Part shown: in pieces, positions 17,553-27,960 of the stretch | How positions within the stretch are numbered: the first letter of the stretch is position 1 | Layout: each line of letters opens with the position of its first letter | Assembly (NCBI GenBank): GCA_003569365.1 | Contig: BGOS01000027.1 | Location: forward strand, 1 to 64,000 | From: Anaerolineaceae bacterium | GTDB lineage: Bacteria > Chloroflexota > Anaerolineae > Anaerolineales > UBA11657 | Length of the DNA stretch: 64,000 nt | Reading direction: 5' to 3' | Position numbers and translations under genes: made by a program | The notes under the pieces: model-generated | Told to the model about the DNA's origin: nothing | What the model saw: only the letters and a program-made list of their open reading frames with translations | Database searches by the model: none

Positions 17553-19685
17553 TTAGGGCAGCACAGTTGTTGCGGCCATGTTATCCCACGCCACAACCAG
17601 GTCCGTCGTTTCCACGGCGCGCGCGTAAACGCCAAAGTTGCCAAGCGGTGCGATGGAGAGATTGCGCACGATCATCTCGTCCACGCGGTTGCCGTTCACA
17701 TAGAGCGCGTAAGAGTCGCCCACCAGCAGCACGCCCACGCGGAATGTGCCAGAGCCGGCGGGCACTAATGGGGATTGCTTGGCGCGCAGGAGTTGATCCT
17801 CGCCCTTAACGCGCACAAAGAATCGGTAGCCGCCTTCGCAGGTGATGGTCACTGCGAAGAAGCTGTTTTTGTCAGATTGAAAGACAAGCCCATAGTTGTC
17901 TTTGGACCGGCAAGGGCCAACACGGATGTCGCTGTCATAATAAAAGTTGCGGCCGCTCACGGTGTATTTCGGGCCGGCTGACCAGTAGTGCGCACTTTTC
18001 TCAATAAACTTAACCTGCAGTGCACCATCCACATAACCGGACTCGGCAAAAGTACGCGGCCCCTTGCCCCATGTGAAGTTAGCTGGATCAAAGTTCTCGG
18101 TCCACAGGGATGCGCCCAGCGCAAACGGCAACTGTGGTGTTGCAAATGCTGTGGGCACTGCGGTGGGTAACGGTGTTGCAGTGGGCAGCGCCGTTGGCAC
18201 CAAAGTTGCGGTGGGAATTTCGGTTGGCGCAAGCGTGGCCGTGGGCAGTGGCAGCGCGGTTGCGGTGGGAATCTCAGTTGGCGCAAGCGTGGCCGCGGGC
18301 AGTGGCAGCGCAGTCGCAGGCGGTGCGTCGGTTGCGGGCGGCTGCACAACCGTGGCGGTGATGGCGGGCGCGGCAGCAACCGCCGTGGCAGGCGCCGCTG
18401 CAGTTGGCACACTTGTACTAGCGGCTTGTGTTGAGGCCGCGCTGGCGGGCTCGCGGGTGAAAAACCACGCTGCGCCCCCGCCCACAATTACCGCCAATAA
18501 AATAGTTGCGCCCGCAGCCCACGCCATGGGAAGGCCGCGTTTGCGCCGGCGTGTGCCCGGCAGCGGGCGCGTCTCGGAAACTGGCTCGTCGGCATTTACC
18601 ATGCGCACTGTGCGCGGTCCAGTCTGCGCTTGTGGTTCAACCAAAACAGCGGCTGTGTCAGCCACCTCTTCAGTCTCAAAAGTAGTGACCACCGGCTCCG
18701 CGCGTTTCAGCCGATTGCGCAGCGCCCATTCCGGCAGCGCACGCTTGTCGCTGGCAGCGCGCAGAAACTGCGGCAGCTCGCCATCGTCAGTTGCTGCCGG
18801 GTCCGGCTGCAGGCCGGGAGCCGCCGCGGTTACTGCAACGGGCGAAAGATAATCCGGAAAGTCGGGGCTCCTTTTCGTATCGGCAGCGGGCGTGGTTTCA
18901 GCTGCTGTTGTGGCAGGCTTTGCCGGCATTGCATCCAGCCACATCGGCATCAGCGGTATCTCCGGTGTCTCCCGCAGCGTATCCGCCGGCGTGCTGGCCG
19001 CAGCTGCCGCCGGCGCAACGGGCGCAGCAGCAGCCACAAAAACATAATCGAAGAGCAGCTGGTACTGCGCGCTTGTGATTGCGGACAGGCGGCGCAGGTC
19101 CGCCACAGAATCAAAAGGGCGCCCGTCCAAGATGGCAAGCGCCAGGTCAGCCGTCATGCCGGGCAGTTCCAGCAGTGCGTGCGCGCCGCCGGTGTTGAGG
19201 TCAAAGTGCGCCGTGTGCCCGGCAGGCGCTGCTTTTGCAACGCGTAAATAATCGCGCAGCTGGTGGTAAAGCTTTTCGCCAATGCCCGGCAGCGCAAGCA
19301 GCTCCGTCAGATTTTGAAATGGACGCGCCAGCAGAATCTGCTCGGCCAGTGCCAAACGCATTATGGGCAGGCGCATCAGCTCGGCCATGGTTGCAGAGTT
19401 CACATCCAGCCGGCCACTGCGGTCGGCTGCGCCGAAGTCCACTGCCGCCGGTGTTGCGGTGTGCCCCTCCGCCTCGGTTTCCGGCTGCTGCCCCACTTGC
19501 ACCAGCGGGCGCAATACATGAAAGAGCTTCTCGCCCACACCGGGCACGTTGCGCAGCGCACGCACACTGCGGTAGGGGCGCGCGCGCACAATGTCGGATG
19601 CCAACGCTTCACCCACGCGCGGCAGCCGCACCAGCTCGGCCATTGTCGCCGTGTTCAAGTCTATGCGCGGCCCGCGTGGCTTCAT
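17553..19685 (-). CDS. Membrane protein with three N-terminal ComEA-like HhH repeats, Thr/Pro stalk and external beta-sandwich
   Basis: A 710-residue protein. Three helix-hairpin-helix repeats of ComEA type occupy about 1-215 (DLNTATMAELVRLPRVG; PGVGEKLFHVLRPL; DVNSATMAELMRLP; PGIGEKLYHQLRDYL). A disordered acidic/Ala linker follows, then RRRKRG and one membrane span at about 384-404, a Thr/Pro-rich stalk to about 510, and a beta-rich C-terminal domain (520-710) that resembles a LamG/ConA-like sandwich. By the positive-inside rule the HhH part is cytoplasmic and the sandwich outside, the reverse of ComEA. ATG overlaps the stop of the upstream paralogue (ATGA), so the pair is translationally coupled. 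Function unknown. Confidence 0.8.
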   Translation of the reverse strand: MKPRGPRIDLNTATMAELVRLPRVGEALASDIVRARPYRSVRALRNVPGVGEKLFHVLRPLVQVGQQPETEAEGHTATPAAVDFGAADRSGRLDVNSATMAELMRLPIMRLALAEQILLARPFQNLTELLALPGIGEKLYHQLRDYLRVAKAAPAGHTAHFDLNTGGAHALLELPGMTADLALAILDGRPFDSVADLRRLSAITSAQYQLLFDYVFVAAAAPVAPAAAAASTPADTLRETPEIPLMPMWLDAMPAKPATTAAETTPAADTKRSPDFPDYLSPVAVTAAAPGLQPDPAATDDGELPQFLRAASDKRALPEWALRNRLKRAEPVVTTFETEEVADTAAVLVEPQAQTGPRTVRMVNADEPVSETRPLPGTRRRKRGLPMAWAAGATILLAVIVGGGAAWFFTREPASAASTQAASTSVPTAAAPATAVAAAPAITATVVQPPATDAPPATALPLPAATLAPTEIPTATALPLPTATLAPTEIPTATLVPTALPTATPLPTAVPTAFATPQLPFALGASLWTENFDPANFTWGKGPRTFAESGYVDGALQVKFIEKSAHYWSAGPKYTVSGRNFYYDSDIRVGPCRSKDNYGLVFQSDKNSFFAVTITCEGGYRFFVRVKGEDQLLRAKQSPLVPAGSGTFRVGVLLVGDSYALYVNGNRVDEMIVRNLSIAPLGNFGVYARAVETTDLVVAWDNMAATTVLP
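18211..18318 (-). repeat. Two 54-base tandem units in the stalk of the HhH membrane protein
   Basis: Units 18211-18264 and 18265-18318 are nearly identical and add 18 residues each to the Thr/Pro-rich stalk (ATALPLPTATLAPTEIPT pattern). The repeat is in frame and lies inside the coding region. Confidence 0.85.
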
Positions 19686-21334
19686 GATGCTTTAAGTTCC
19701 CACGCGCCTGCGTCATCAAAGTAAACCTGCAGCCCGGGGTTGCCTTCCGTCTTGGCAAAGAAGCCAAAGAAGCCCTCGGCTGTTGCCCCGTCGTTTATGC
19801 TGCCCACGCGTATGTCATTCACGTAAAACTTAAGATCTGCGCCCTGTGCATGCACGCCCAGCAAGTTTTGCTTGTTGCCGGTTAATACCGCGGCATTGGC
19901 GGTGAAGTCCGCCAGCACCGAATAGTCCCCGTTGTTGCGCCGCAACACGCGGTATTCGCCACTGCATGAAACGCCAAACAGATAGAGGTTGGCATCATCT
20001 TTATAGCGGAACACCAGGCCATAGTAATCGCCGGGGATGCAGTTGCGCGGCTCTGCCGTCCCCTGAAAATAAAAATTTGCGCTGCGAAACGCGTTCACGC
20101 TCCAGCTGATGGCTGGTGCTTGTGTCAGGCTGATCTGCAGCCGGTCCTGCGTAATCTCAATTATTGAAGTATTGTTTGTGCCGGTTTGGTTCCAAAAGTC
20201 GCCCGGTGCAAAGATCTCGGTGAACACCAGTTTGCCGATGTCGGCTTGGGAAAGCGGAGTTGAGTCGGCCGGCTGCACAACCACCAGTGCGGTGCTTGTG
20301 GGCGCCACGGTCACCGGCGTGGCCGGCGCGTTGGCGGTTTCTGCCGGCTTGACATCAACTGCCGGCGCGGGCGGGGGCGCAGCTGTTGGCGCGGCTGCCG
20401 GCAGCGCAGCAATTGGCACGGCTTCAATTGCCGGCCCAAATTGCAGCCAGTCCAAATAGTGCAGCCCAAGTATTGCAGCAAGCAGCAGCGCAGCAAACGC
20501 CCAGCCGGAGAAGAACACCGGCAGCCGGCGGCGGATCTCCCGCCGCACCTCCATCTGATGCTCGGCCAGCGAGAACTGCGGGTCCTGCACTTGCAGCGCG
20601 CCGGGCGCGCCGACTATGACCTCCGGGTAATCCTGCAGCGACACCCATTCTTCCTCTGTGAGCACATCCACAGCGGGCGCTTCCGGGCGCGCACCAGCGG
20701 GCGCAGCGGACGCAGCGGACGGGCTTTGTGCCGGGGGAGTTGAAGCGCGCAGCCGTTGCGCACGTTGCTGGGCGGCATGCAGTGCATCGAACACGGGATG
20801 CGCCACACGCTCGGGCGCTTGTGCTGCCGGCGCCGGCTGTACCTCTGGCGCGGGCGGTGGTGGGGCAGCTTGCGCAGCGCTTGCAGCGGCCGCCGGGCTT
20901 GGCAGCGCAATGTCTGGCGGAGGCGGTGGCACTATTTTGACGCGCGGCGCCACGCCTTCCATGCTCAGCAACGTGCGCTTTTGCAGCGCGATCAATACGG
21001 CGGCGTTGACCCCTCTCACGAGCGACACCTCGGAAAAATTTTCGAACGGGCGCTCCGCCACCAGGCGCTCGGCCAGCTTGTGGCCCACACCGGGCACAGC
21101 TTGCAACGCACGCAGGCCGCACGTGTTCAGGTTTACGCGTGCAGGCGGCACCACCTCCGCCACCGCGCGCAACTCGCGCAGCGTTTTGGCGCCAAACCCC
21201 GCTAGCATCTTAAGCTCAGCAAAGTCCCAAAACGGGCGTGCTTGCATAATTTGATCCGCTTTGCTCGCATCCAAGTCTGCTGCGCTCAGCAGCGTTGCAA
21301 GATCAGCGGTGTTTAAATCAACCAAGGGAGGCAT
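19682..21334 (-). CDS. Second HhH membrane protein with external beta-sandwich (paralogue)
   Basis: A 550-residue protein with the same architecture as the gene downstream. Two ComEA-like HhH units lie at about 1-125 (DLNTADLATLLSAADLD; NLNTCGLRALQAVPGVG), then a Pro/Ala-rich linker, the basic EVRREIRRR stop-transfer flank, one span at about 275-295, a Pro/Ala/Thr stalk and a beta-rich domain from about 362 to the end (GDYYGLVFRYKDDANLYLF). It is 38% shorter in its linker regions than a simple duplicate would be, so the two have diverged considerably. Four-base overlap with the next gene. The topology predicts HhH inside, sandwich outside. Function unknown. Confidence 0.8.
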   Translation of the reverse strand: MPPLVDLNTADLATLLSAADLDASKADQIMQARPFWDFAELKMLAGFGAKTLRELRAVAEVVPPARVNLNTCGLRALQAVPGVGHKLAERLVAERPFENFSEVSLVRGVNAAVLIALQKRTLLSMEGVAPRVKIVPPPPPDIALPSPAAAASAAQAAPPPPAPEVQPAPAAQAPERVAHPVFDALHAAQQRAQRLRASTPPAQSPSAASAAPAGARPEAPAVDVLTEEEWVSLQDYPEVIVGAPGALQVQDPQFSLAEHQMEVRREIRRRLPVFFSGWAFAALLLAAILGLHYLDWLQFGPAIEAVPIAALPAAAPTAAPPPAPAVDVKPAETANAPATPVTVAPTSTALVVVQPADSTPLSQADIGKLVFTEIFAPGDFWNQTGTNNTSIIEITQDRLQISLTQAPAISWSVNAFRSANFYFQGTAEPRNCIPGDYYGLVFRYKDDANLYLFGVSCSGEYRVLRRNNGDYSVLADFTANAAVLTGNKQNLLGVHAQGADLKFYVNDIRVGSINDGATAEGFFGFFAKTEGNPGLQVYFDDAGAWELKAS

Positions 21335-21374
21335 AAATTTTCAGAATTTTAGCACCCGCAACGGGCTGCAGGGC

Positions 21375-22637
21375 TTACGGGGTCACGCCGAGCCGGGTCA
21401 ATGCCTCGCGCGGCGGTTCATAGTTTGCGTTCAATTCGGCTGCTGCTTTGTAATCGCTGATCGCATCCTTCTGGTTGGCCAGCGCCTCGTTGGCGCGCCC
21501 GCGCCAAAAAAACGCCTCCTCGGAGCTTTGGTTTGTGCCCAGCGCAAAATCCGCCAGCTGAATCACCTCATTGAATTCTTGCGCCGCAAAATATACGGCG
21601 TAGATTTCCGGCTGGTACCACAGCATGCGAAAGGGAATGCCCAATGTGCGCGCCTGGTCAAAACTATTGCGCGCGCCACGGATATCGCCAACTGCATTCA
21701 AGTTGATGCCAAGATTGTAGTACGTCAGGGCCTGCGCGGTGCCGTCAGTCTGCCGGATTTCTTTCAGGGCGCGCTGCGCCGCGCGGCTGAACGCAATCTC
21801 GGTGTCCGCCTCCGCACCCAGCAGCGCCAGCAGCTCTGCATGGCGGGTGGCCGGCACCACCATCAAGTACGCGTAATTAAACGGGCGCCAGATGTTCAGC
21901 AGTTGTGCATCGGTGATGGGCACATTCGGCCCCTGGTATGTGTCTTGCGTGATGAAGCGCTGCGCGGCAGTGTCGTAGCCAATCAGCAGCGCGTAATGGC
22001 CGGCCCAGCCTTCCTGGCGCAGCTCCAGATCGCGCTCAAAAATTACCGGGAAGCCGGCTGCCAGCAGCCGGCGCACACCGTCAAGCGTGCCGTTGGGGCG
22101 CTGCTCGGCCGCGAAACCAATGCTCTGCGCAAACGCTGCCATCTCAGCAACGGACACATTGCGGTCAAGCCGGTTTGGTTTAAGGGCGGCGGCCGTGTTG
22201 GCTTGCGTGCCGTTCCAGCCCCAAAAATTTAACAGCATGGCAAGCGTGGCGGGGCCGCAGTTGTTCCAGTGCTGCCAGACATGCGTTGTGCCGGAGATCA
22301 TTGCGCGGGGTGGCAGTGGCGCTTGCACGATTGGTGTGGGGAAGGGCTGCAGTTTTCCGCCGGGCTCCACCTCCACAACTTTTCCCGTTGCGGGATCAGC
22401 CGCTGCAGCTGGCTCGGGCGCGGTGCCTGCAGGCCGGGCTGCGGGCAGCGGCACGGTTTGCTGCGGCGGGCTGAACAAATTCTGCACGCGCACCCGCAGC
22501 GTCTCCACGCGCCAATACAGATGTTCGTTTACAAAAGGAATTTGATAAGCGGCCAGCAACAACAGCAAACTCAGCAGCAGCCACAATGCGGACAAAACCA
22601 GCCGCATGCTTCGCGGCCGGGCAGAGGCGCTATTCAT
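21375..22637 (-). CDS. Membrane-anchored C39-like cysteine peptidase with TPR repeats
   Basis: A 420-residue protein. An N-terminal span lies at about 10-31, then a coiled and Pro/Ala-rich linker, and a Peptidase_C39_2 fold at about 110-260 with NNCGPATLAM (Cys near 127) and GHYALLIGYD (His near 214). TPR-like helical repeats follow to the end (YYNLGINLNAVGDIRGARNS; FFWRGRANEALANQKDAI). C39-like proteases cut leader peptides at Gly-Gly sites or act on the cell surface. The stop is 41 bases before the HhH gene start, so it is probably in the same operon and could process or dock to the exposed beta-sandwich domains. That link is inference. Confidence 0.82.
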   Translation of the reverse strand: MNSASARPRSMRLVLSALWLLLSLLLLLAAYQIPFVNEHLYWRVETLRVRVQNLFSPPQQTVPLPAARPAGTAPEPAAAADPATGKVVEVEPGGKLQPFPTPIVQAPLPPRAMISGTTHVWQHWNNCGPATLAMLLNFWGWNGTQANTAAALKPNRLDRNVSVAEMAAFAQSIGFAAEQRPNGTLDGVRRLLAAGFPVIFERDLELRQEGWAGHYALLIGYDTAAQRFITQDTYQGPNVPITDAQLLNIWRPFNYAYLMVVPATRHAELLALLGAEADTEIAFSRAAQRALKEIRQTDGTAQALTYYNLGINLNAVGDIRGARNSFDQARTLGIPFRMLWYQPEIYAVYFAAQEFNEVIQLADFALGTNQSSEEAFFWRGRANEALANQKDAISDYKAAAELNANYEPPREALTRLGVTP

Positions 22638-22658
22638 GTTGGCGGGCGGGCCGCCGGC

Positions 22659-23009
22659 TTAGAACTGAAAGTGGTCCCGCAGCGGGACGCGCCGGCATGA
22701 GTAATTGGAGACGAACTCCTGCAGTTTTTCTTCAAGCTCGGAAAACTCCTCGCTTTGCATTACACGGTCGGCGGTGTCCCGGTTTTCAGCCACAAACGCA
22801 ACCAGGCGGTTGGGATATTCGCCCCAGCCGGTGTGCCATGCTTCCACCATGGATAGCCCCAGCTTCTCAAGATCCGGCACCATCTTCTTGAGCATGTACT
22901 TATAGTACTCACTGGAAGACTCCGGGTTAATGTCATAGTTCATTAGAACTTTTACATAGCCCTGCAAGTGGTCCATTGGGCGCCCGTTTCCGCCACCACG
23001 CGAATTCAT
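22659..23009 (-). CDS. Small protein of unknown function, possible dimeric alpha/beta barrel
   Basis: A 116-residue protein. The alternation of VKVLMNYDINPES, a helix with Lys/Glu, WHTGWGEYPNRLVAFVAEN and a long C-terminal helix is like the ferredoxin-like dimeric barrels (NIPSNAP/ABM type), but I do not recognise a named family. ATG 23009 was chosen because a TATACT box lies 6 bases before it, the distance of a leaderless start; a second ATG lies at codon 12. It heads the minus-strand run of the C39 and HhH genes, 21 bases upstream of the C39 start. Confidence 0.65.
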   Translation of the reverse strand: MNSRGGGNGRPMDHLQGYVKVLMNYDINPESSSEYYKYMLKKMVPDLEKLGLSMVEAWHTGWGEYPNRLVAFVAENRDTADRVMQSEEFSELEEKLQEFVSNYSCRRVPLRDHFQF

Positions 23010-23070
23010 AGCCTTAGTATATCATCGGGCCGGGCGCCCCATGCGCCAAATTTTTTTGAACGGAGCAAAC

Positions 23071-24348
23071 ATGTTAAATCTGCCGCGCATTCGCGCCAAC
23101 TTCCCCGCGCTCAGCCTGCTGGATGCGGGCCAGGCCCGCGTCTACCTCGACAACCCGGGCGGGACACAGGTGGCGCAGCAAGTAGTGGACCGCATGACGC
23201 ACTATCTGGTGCACAACAATGCCAACCATGACGGCGCCTTCCGCACCTCGCGCGAGTCGGATGTGATTCAGGCCGCGGCGCACAGTGCCATGGCAGACCT
23301 GTTGAACGCTGCTGCGCCGGCGGAAATCATCTTTGGGCAAAATATGACCAGCCTGACGTTTGCGATGTCGCGCTCGCTGGCGCAGGGCTGGCAAGCCGGT
23401 GACGAACTGGTGGTGACGCGGCTGGACCACGACGGCAATATTGCGCCGTGGCTGGCGGTGGCCGCCGACCGCGGCATGACGGTGAAGTGGCTGGATGTGG
23501 ACGTGGAAGATTGCACGCTGCAAACGGAGCAGCTGCAGCAACTACTGACGCCGCGCACAAGGCTGGTGGCGGTGGGCTATGCATCTAACGCCGTTGGCAC
23601 GGTGAACCCAATTGCGCAGATTGCAGCCCAGGTGCATGCGGCCGGGGCACTGCTCTTTGTGGACGCGGTGCAATGGGTGGCGCACGGCCCCACTGATGTG
23701 CAGGCGCTGGGCGCCGACTTGCTGGCTTGCAGCGCATATAAATTTTTCGGCCCGCACCAGGGTGTGCTGTGGGGCCGGCAAGCCTTGCTGGAACAGCTGC
23801 CCGCCTACAAGGTGCGGCCGGCTTCCGCCAAGCCGCCCGGAAAATTTGAAACGGGCACGCAGAGCCATGAAGGCCTGGCCGGCGTACTGGGCGCGGTGGA
23901 TTATTTTGAGTGGCTCGGCGCGCAAGAGGGCGGCGCGCATGCTGCGCAGTTCAAGCAGCTGCACGGGCGCCGGCACACACTGTGCTGCGGGCTGGCTGCC
24001 ATTCAGGCATATGAGCGCACACTCAGCCACCAGCTGATTGAAGGTTTGCAGCGCATTCGCGGCGTGCATGTCTACGGCATCACAGATGCGCAGCAGTTTG
24101 CGGAGCGCGTGGCCACGGTGTCATTCACACTTGCGGGCTATACGCCGCGGCAGGTGGCAGAGGCACTGGGCGCGCAAAATATTTTTGTGTGGGATGGCAA
24201 TTACTATGCGGTGGAGGTTGTGGAGCGGCTTGGCCTGTCGCAAAGCGGCGGCATGGTGCGGGTGGGAGCGGTGCACTACAACACACCGCAGGAGATTGAG
24301 CGCGTCTTGCAGGCGGTTGAAGATCTGGCTGCAGCCCGCAAGCCGTAG
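23071..24348 (+). CDS. Cysteine desulfurase-like PLP enzyme, VC1184 family
   Basis: A 425-residue class V aminotransferase-fold protein. It starts with the family's YLDNPGGTQVAQQV and HDGAFRTSRESD segments, has the DHDGN cofactor region, a FVDAVQW Asp and the SAYKFFGPHQG loop with the PLP Lys. VC1184-type proteins resemble cysteine desulfurases and are often called desulfurase-like without a proven substrate. The conserved mobile Cys loop of SufS is not obvious, so sulfur transfer is uncertain. The start ATG 23071 has a GGAG 7 bases before it; an upstream ATG at 23041 lacks one. It is divergent from the 116-residue gene. Confidence 0.85.
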   Translation: MLNLPRIRANFPALSLLDAGQARVYLDNPGGTQVAQQVVDRMTHYLVHNNANHDGAFRTSRESDVIQAAAHSAMADLLNAAAPAEIIFGQNMTSLTFAMSRSLAQGWQAGDELVVTRLDHDGNIAPWLAVAADRGMTVKWLDVDVEDCTLQTEQLQQLLTPRTRLVAVGYASNAVGTVNPIAQIAAQVHAAGALLFVDAVQWVAHGPTDVQALGADLLACSAYKFFGPHQGVLWGRQALLEQLPAYKVRPASAKPPGKFETGTQSHEGLAGVLGAVDYFEWLGAQEGGAHAAQFKQLHGRRHTLCCGLAAIQAYERTLSHQLIEGLQRIRGVHVYGITDAQQFAERVATVSFTLAGYTPRQVAEALGAQNIFVWDGNYYAVEVVERLGLSQSGGMVRVGAVHYNTPQEIERVLQAVEDLAAARKP

Positions 24349-24372
24349 GCTAATGCCGGCGTAAAAGAGTTG

Positions 24373-24446
24373 TGCCCCGGGAGGGATTCGAACCCCCGGC
24401 CTAGGCGTTAGGAGTGCCTCGCTCTATCCAACTGAGCTACCGGGGC
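24373..24446 (-). tRNA. tRNA-Arg (anticodon CCT)
   Basis: The minus strand folds as GCCCCGG/CCGGGGC acceptor, GCTC..GAGC D arm, T arm with TTCGAAT, and anticodon stem AGGC/GCCT enclosing CTCCTAA (anticodon CCT, reads AGG). The fifth anticodon-stem pair would be an A-C mismatch. CCA is not encoded. It lies after the sdhB stop and between the two convergent genes. Confidence 0.93.
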
Positions 24447-24507
24447 GCGGCAGCGCTGCGCGGATATTGTAGTGGGCGCGCAGCAGACCCGCAAGGCGCG
24501 GCCGCTG

Positions 24508-25212
<705 letters not shown>

Positions 25213-25250
25213 GTGGGTTTTGGTTGTGGGTTGGAATGCAAATTGCGGTG

Positions 25251-27050
25251 CTAGTACTTGCGCTCTTTGGGCTCGAAGCGCCCGAGGCGCACCGGCCGGT
25301 CTCCAAAGTTCAACGTGGCGCCGGCGGGCGTGGGCTGGGCGCTGCTGCCCGCGCTGCGCGACACCAGTGTGTGCTTCAACCATTGCGCATCGCTGCGCGC
25401 GGGGAAGTCCTCGCGCGAGTGGCCGCCGCGCGACTCAGTGCGCCGCAGCGCAGACGCTGCCGTGGCCTCAGCCACATCAAGCAGGCAGCCCACTTCAAAT
25501 GTCTCCAATAGCTCGGAGTTGAAGATCTTGCCGCGGTCGTCAATGCGCACATCGCGGTAGCGCCGCTTCAATTCGGCAATCTTGTCCAGCGCCGCCTGCA
25601 TGTCTTTGGCATTGCGGAAGACGCCCACCAGGTCGGTCATTGTTTGCTGCAGCTCGGCGCGCAGCTGCGCCGGGCGCTCGCTGCCGCTGGCATTGCGCAG
25701 CTGCTCCAGCTCGGCGGTTACTTCTGCGTGCGGCTCGGCGGGCAGGCTGCCAAACGCCGCGGACTTTGCGTACTCGGCAGCGGCGCGTCCGCCGCGCCGC
25801 CCAAACACCACCAGATCCACCAGCGAGTTGGTGCCGAGGCGGTTGGCGCCGTGCACCGAAACACAGGCGCACTCGCCGGCCGCATACAGGCCCGGCACCA
25901 CGCGCCCGTTTGCGTCCAGCACGCGCGTATCGTTGTCCGTGGGGATGCCGCCCATGGCGTAGTGCGCCGTGGGCTGGATCGGCACCGGCTCGTGCAGCGG
26001 GTCGATGCCCATGTACACGCGCACAAAATCTGTGATGTCCGGCAGGGTTTTGGAGATGTGCTCCGCGGTTACCGTGCGGCCACCCGGCCCGCTAAGATAG
26101 CGGTTGATGGTATCCGGCCGGAAATCCATATGCACATAGTCTGATCCGTTGATGCCGCGCCCGGCGCGGATTTCTTTTTGGATGTACTGCGAGATCATGT
26201 CGCGCGGCGCCAGGTCTTTTACGGTGGGGGCGTAGTGCTCCATAAAGCGCTCGCCCTTGCCGTTGATCAGCACAGCGCCTTCGCCGCGCGCGGCTTCGGA
26301 AAGCAGAATGCCCATCTTGTAAATGCCAGTGGGATGAAATTGATAGAACTCCATGTCTTGCAGCGGCAGCCCACGCCGCCACACTGCCGCCACCGCGTCG
26401 CCGGTAAGCGTATGCGCGTTGGAAGTCACTTTGAAGATTTTGCCAAACCCGCCTGACGCCACCACCACGGACTTTGCGTGGAAGATGTGCATCTCGCCGG
26501 TGGCAATTTCAATTGCGACGCAGCCCACGCATGCGCCCGCATCCATGATCAGATCCGCCACAAAAAACTCGTCATAAAAATTGACGTTGTTTTTGATGCA
26601 CTGCTGGTACAGTGTTTGCAAAATCATGTGGCCGGTGCGGTCGGCCGCTTTGCAAGAACGCATCACCGGGCGCTCGCCAAAGTTGGCGGTGTGCCCGCCA
26701 AAGCGACGCTGCTCGATGCGCCCTTCGGGCGTGCGGTCAAACGGCAGGCCCATGTGTTCCAGCTCCAGCACGGCTTCAATCGCATCGCGCGCCAGCACTT
26801 CCGCTGCGTCTTGATCCACCAGGTAATCGCCACCTTTGATGGTGTCAAACATGTGCCATTCCCAGCTGTCCGGCTCCATGTTGGCAAGCGCGGCTGCAAT
26901 GCCGCCCTGCGCCGCGCCGGTGTGCGAGCGCGTGGGGTAGAGCTTGGAAACCACGGCGGTGTTCACGGAGCGGCTGGCGTGCAGCGCAGCCATCAGGCCC
27001 GCGCCGCCCGCGCCAATAATCACTGTGTCAAATTGATGAATGGTTGGCAT
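25251..27050 (-). CDS. sdhA: Succinate dehydrogenase flavoprotein subunit
   Basis: A 599-residue FAD-containing SdhA. The FAD-binding GAGGAGL is at 13-19 and the covalent flavin His at 43 ([11 protein letters not shown]). A FHPTGI segment and the Arg/His substrate residues (HYAMGGIPT) follow, with the [20 protein letters not shown] motif late. The C-terminal helical domain ends with a Lys/Glu tail ([10 protein letters not shown]). ATG 27050 was chosen over an upstream in-frame ATG because it starts the family sequence and sits 7 bases after the sdhCD stop. Confidence 0.97.
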   Translation of the reverse strand: MPTIHQFDTVIIGAGGAGLMAALHASRSVNTAVVSKLYPTRSHTGAAQGGIAAALANMEPDSWEWHMFDTIKGGDYLVDQDAAEVLARDAIEAVLELEHMGLPFDRTPEGRIEQRRFGGHTANFGERPVMRSCKAADRTGHMILQTLYQQCIKNNVNFYDEFFVADLIMDAGACVGCVAIEIATGEMHIFHAKSVVVASGGFGKIFKVTSNAHTLTGDAVAAVWRRGLPLQDMEFYQFHPTGIYKMGILLSEAARGEGAVLINGKGERFMEHYAPTVKDLAPRDMISQYIQKEIRAGRGINGSDYVHMDFRPDTINRYLSGPGGRTVTAEHISKTLPDITDFVRVYMGIDPLHEPVPIQPTAHYAMGGIPTDNDTRVLDANGRVVPGLYAAGECACVSVHGANRLGTNSLVDLVVFGRRGGRAAAEYAKSAAFGSLPAEPHAEVTAELEQLRNASGSERPAQLRAELQQTMTDLVGVFRNAKDMQAALDKIAELKRRYRDVRIDDRGKIFNSELLETFEVGCLLDVAEATAASALRRTESRGGHSREDFPARSDAQWLKHTLVSRSAGSSAQPTPAGATLNFGDRPVRLGRFEPKERKY

Positions 27051-27057
27051 GGTTTTC

Positions 27058-27960
27058 TCAACTAAGCGTGGCGCCAACACCGCCTACAAGCGCAATTGCG
27101 CCCATCGCAGTGATGATTAGCCACGCGGCCAGGATTGCATACTTGGTGAAGCGCAGGCGCAGTGGCGCATGCACATAATCTTCTGAAACCTGCTTCAGCC
27201 CGTACGCGCCGTGCGCCAGCGCAAATGAAAGCAGCGCCGCATCGTAAATGCGCCAGCCCAAAAACCGCCAGTACAAATCGACGTAGGCGAGGTTTATCAA
27301 GTGCACTCCATGCAGGATGTCCTTGATCATGACATGGCCATACGCCAGCGGAATTAGCAGCACGCCGGAGTAGCGCATGAACATCCACATGCGCGTCTCA
27401 AGCGTGGGCTTGATGGCCGCCTGCCGGCCGCTGCCGGGGCGGGCGCTGGCGGCAAAGGCCACAATCAAGCCCGCGGCCACAAGTAAAATCACGGCCACGT
27501 TGGCCCAGCCGGTGCCCACCTGTTCTGGTGTAACTGCCGCTGGCGCTGGCTCCATCAATATGGAGTGCAGGTACAAACTGCGCCCCATCACAAATGCAGC
27601 CGGCAGCCACAGCGCAAACGTTGCGCCAAAAACCACCAGCGACCAGAGCTGCTCGCGCTCCGGCGACCACAAGTCCGGCTTCCAATCGAAGGCGATTATC
27701 TTGAGGCCGTTCAGCCCGTGAAAGAGCACGGCTGCCACCAGGCCAATTTCGCCCAGCATAAAGACGGGGTGTTGGTAACGCGCCACAACATCCGCATAGA
27801 ACTGCGGATTGAAGTACACCGCTGAGGTCTCGGTGACATGAATGATCAGGAAGAGCAGCGTGCCCAGGCCCGCCAGGCGGTGGCCGATGAATGCCAGATG
27901 CCCGGTGCCACCCCGGTACTTGATGCCCTGCCACAAACCGTCGACAACACCTGTCTTCAT
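27058..27960 (-). CDS. sdhC: Fused SdhC-SdhD succinate dehydrogenase membrane anchor
   Basis: A 300-residue membrane protein with about seven to eight spans, more than twice the length of a usual SdhC or SdhD (~120 each). The first half carries SdhC features ([22 protein letters not shown], with the haem-ligand-type His, and [10 protein letters not shown]). The second half has SdhD features ([31 protein letters not shown]). It looks like the two anchors joined into one chain, with an extra linker at about 150-180. ATG 27960 was chosen for its GGAG site. The start overlaps the stop of a 39-codon frame (ATGA). Confidence 0.82.
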   Translation of the reverse strand: MKTGVVDGLWQGIKYRGGTGHLAFIGHRLAGLGTLLFLIIHVTETSAVYFNPQFYADVVARYQHPVFMLGEIGLVAAVLFHGLNGLKIIAFDWKPDLWSPEREQLWSLVVFGATFALWLPAAFVMGRSLYLHSILMEPAPAAVTPEQVGTGWANVAVILLVAAGLIVAFAASARPGSGRQAAIKPTLETRMWMFMRYSGVLLIPLAYGHVMIKDILHGVHLINLAYVDLYWRFLGWRIYDAALLSFALAHGAYGLKQVSEDYVHAPLRLRFTKYAILAAWLIITAMGAIALVGGVGATLS

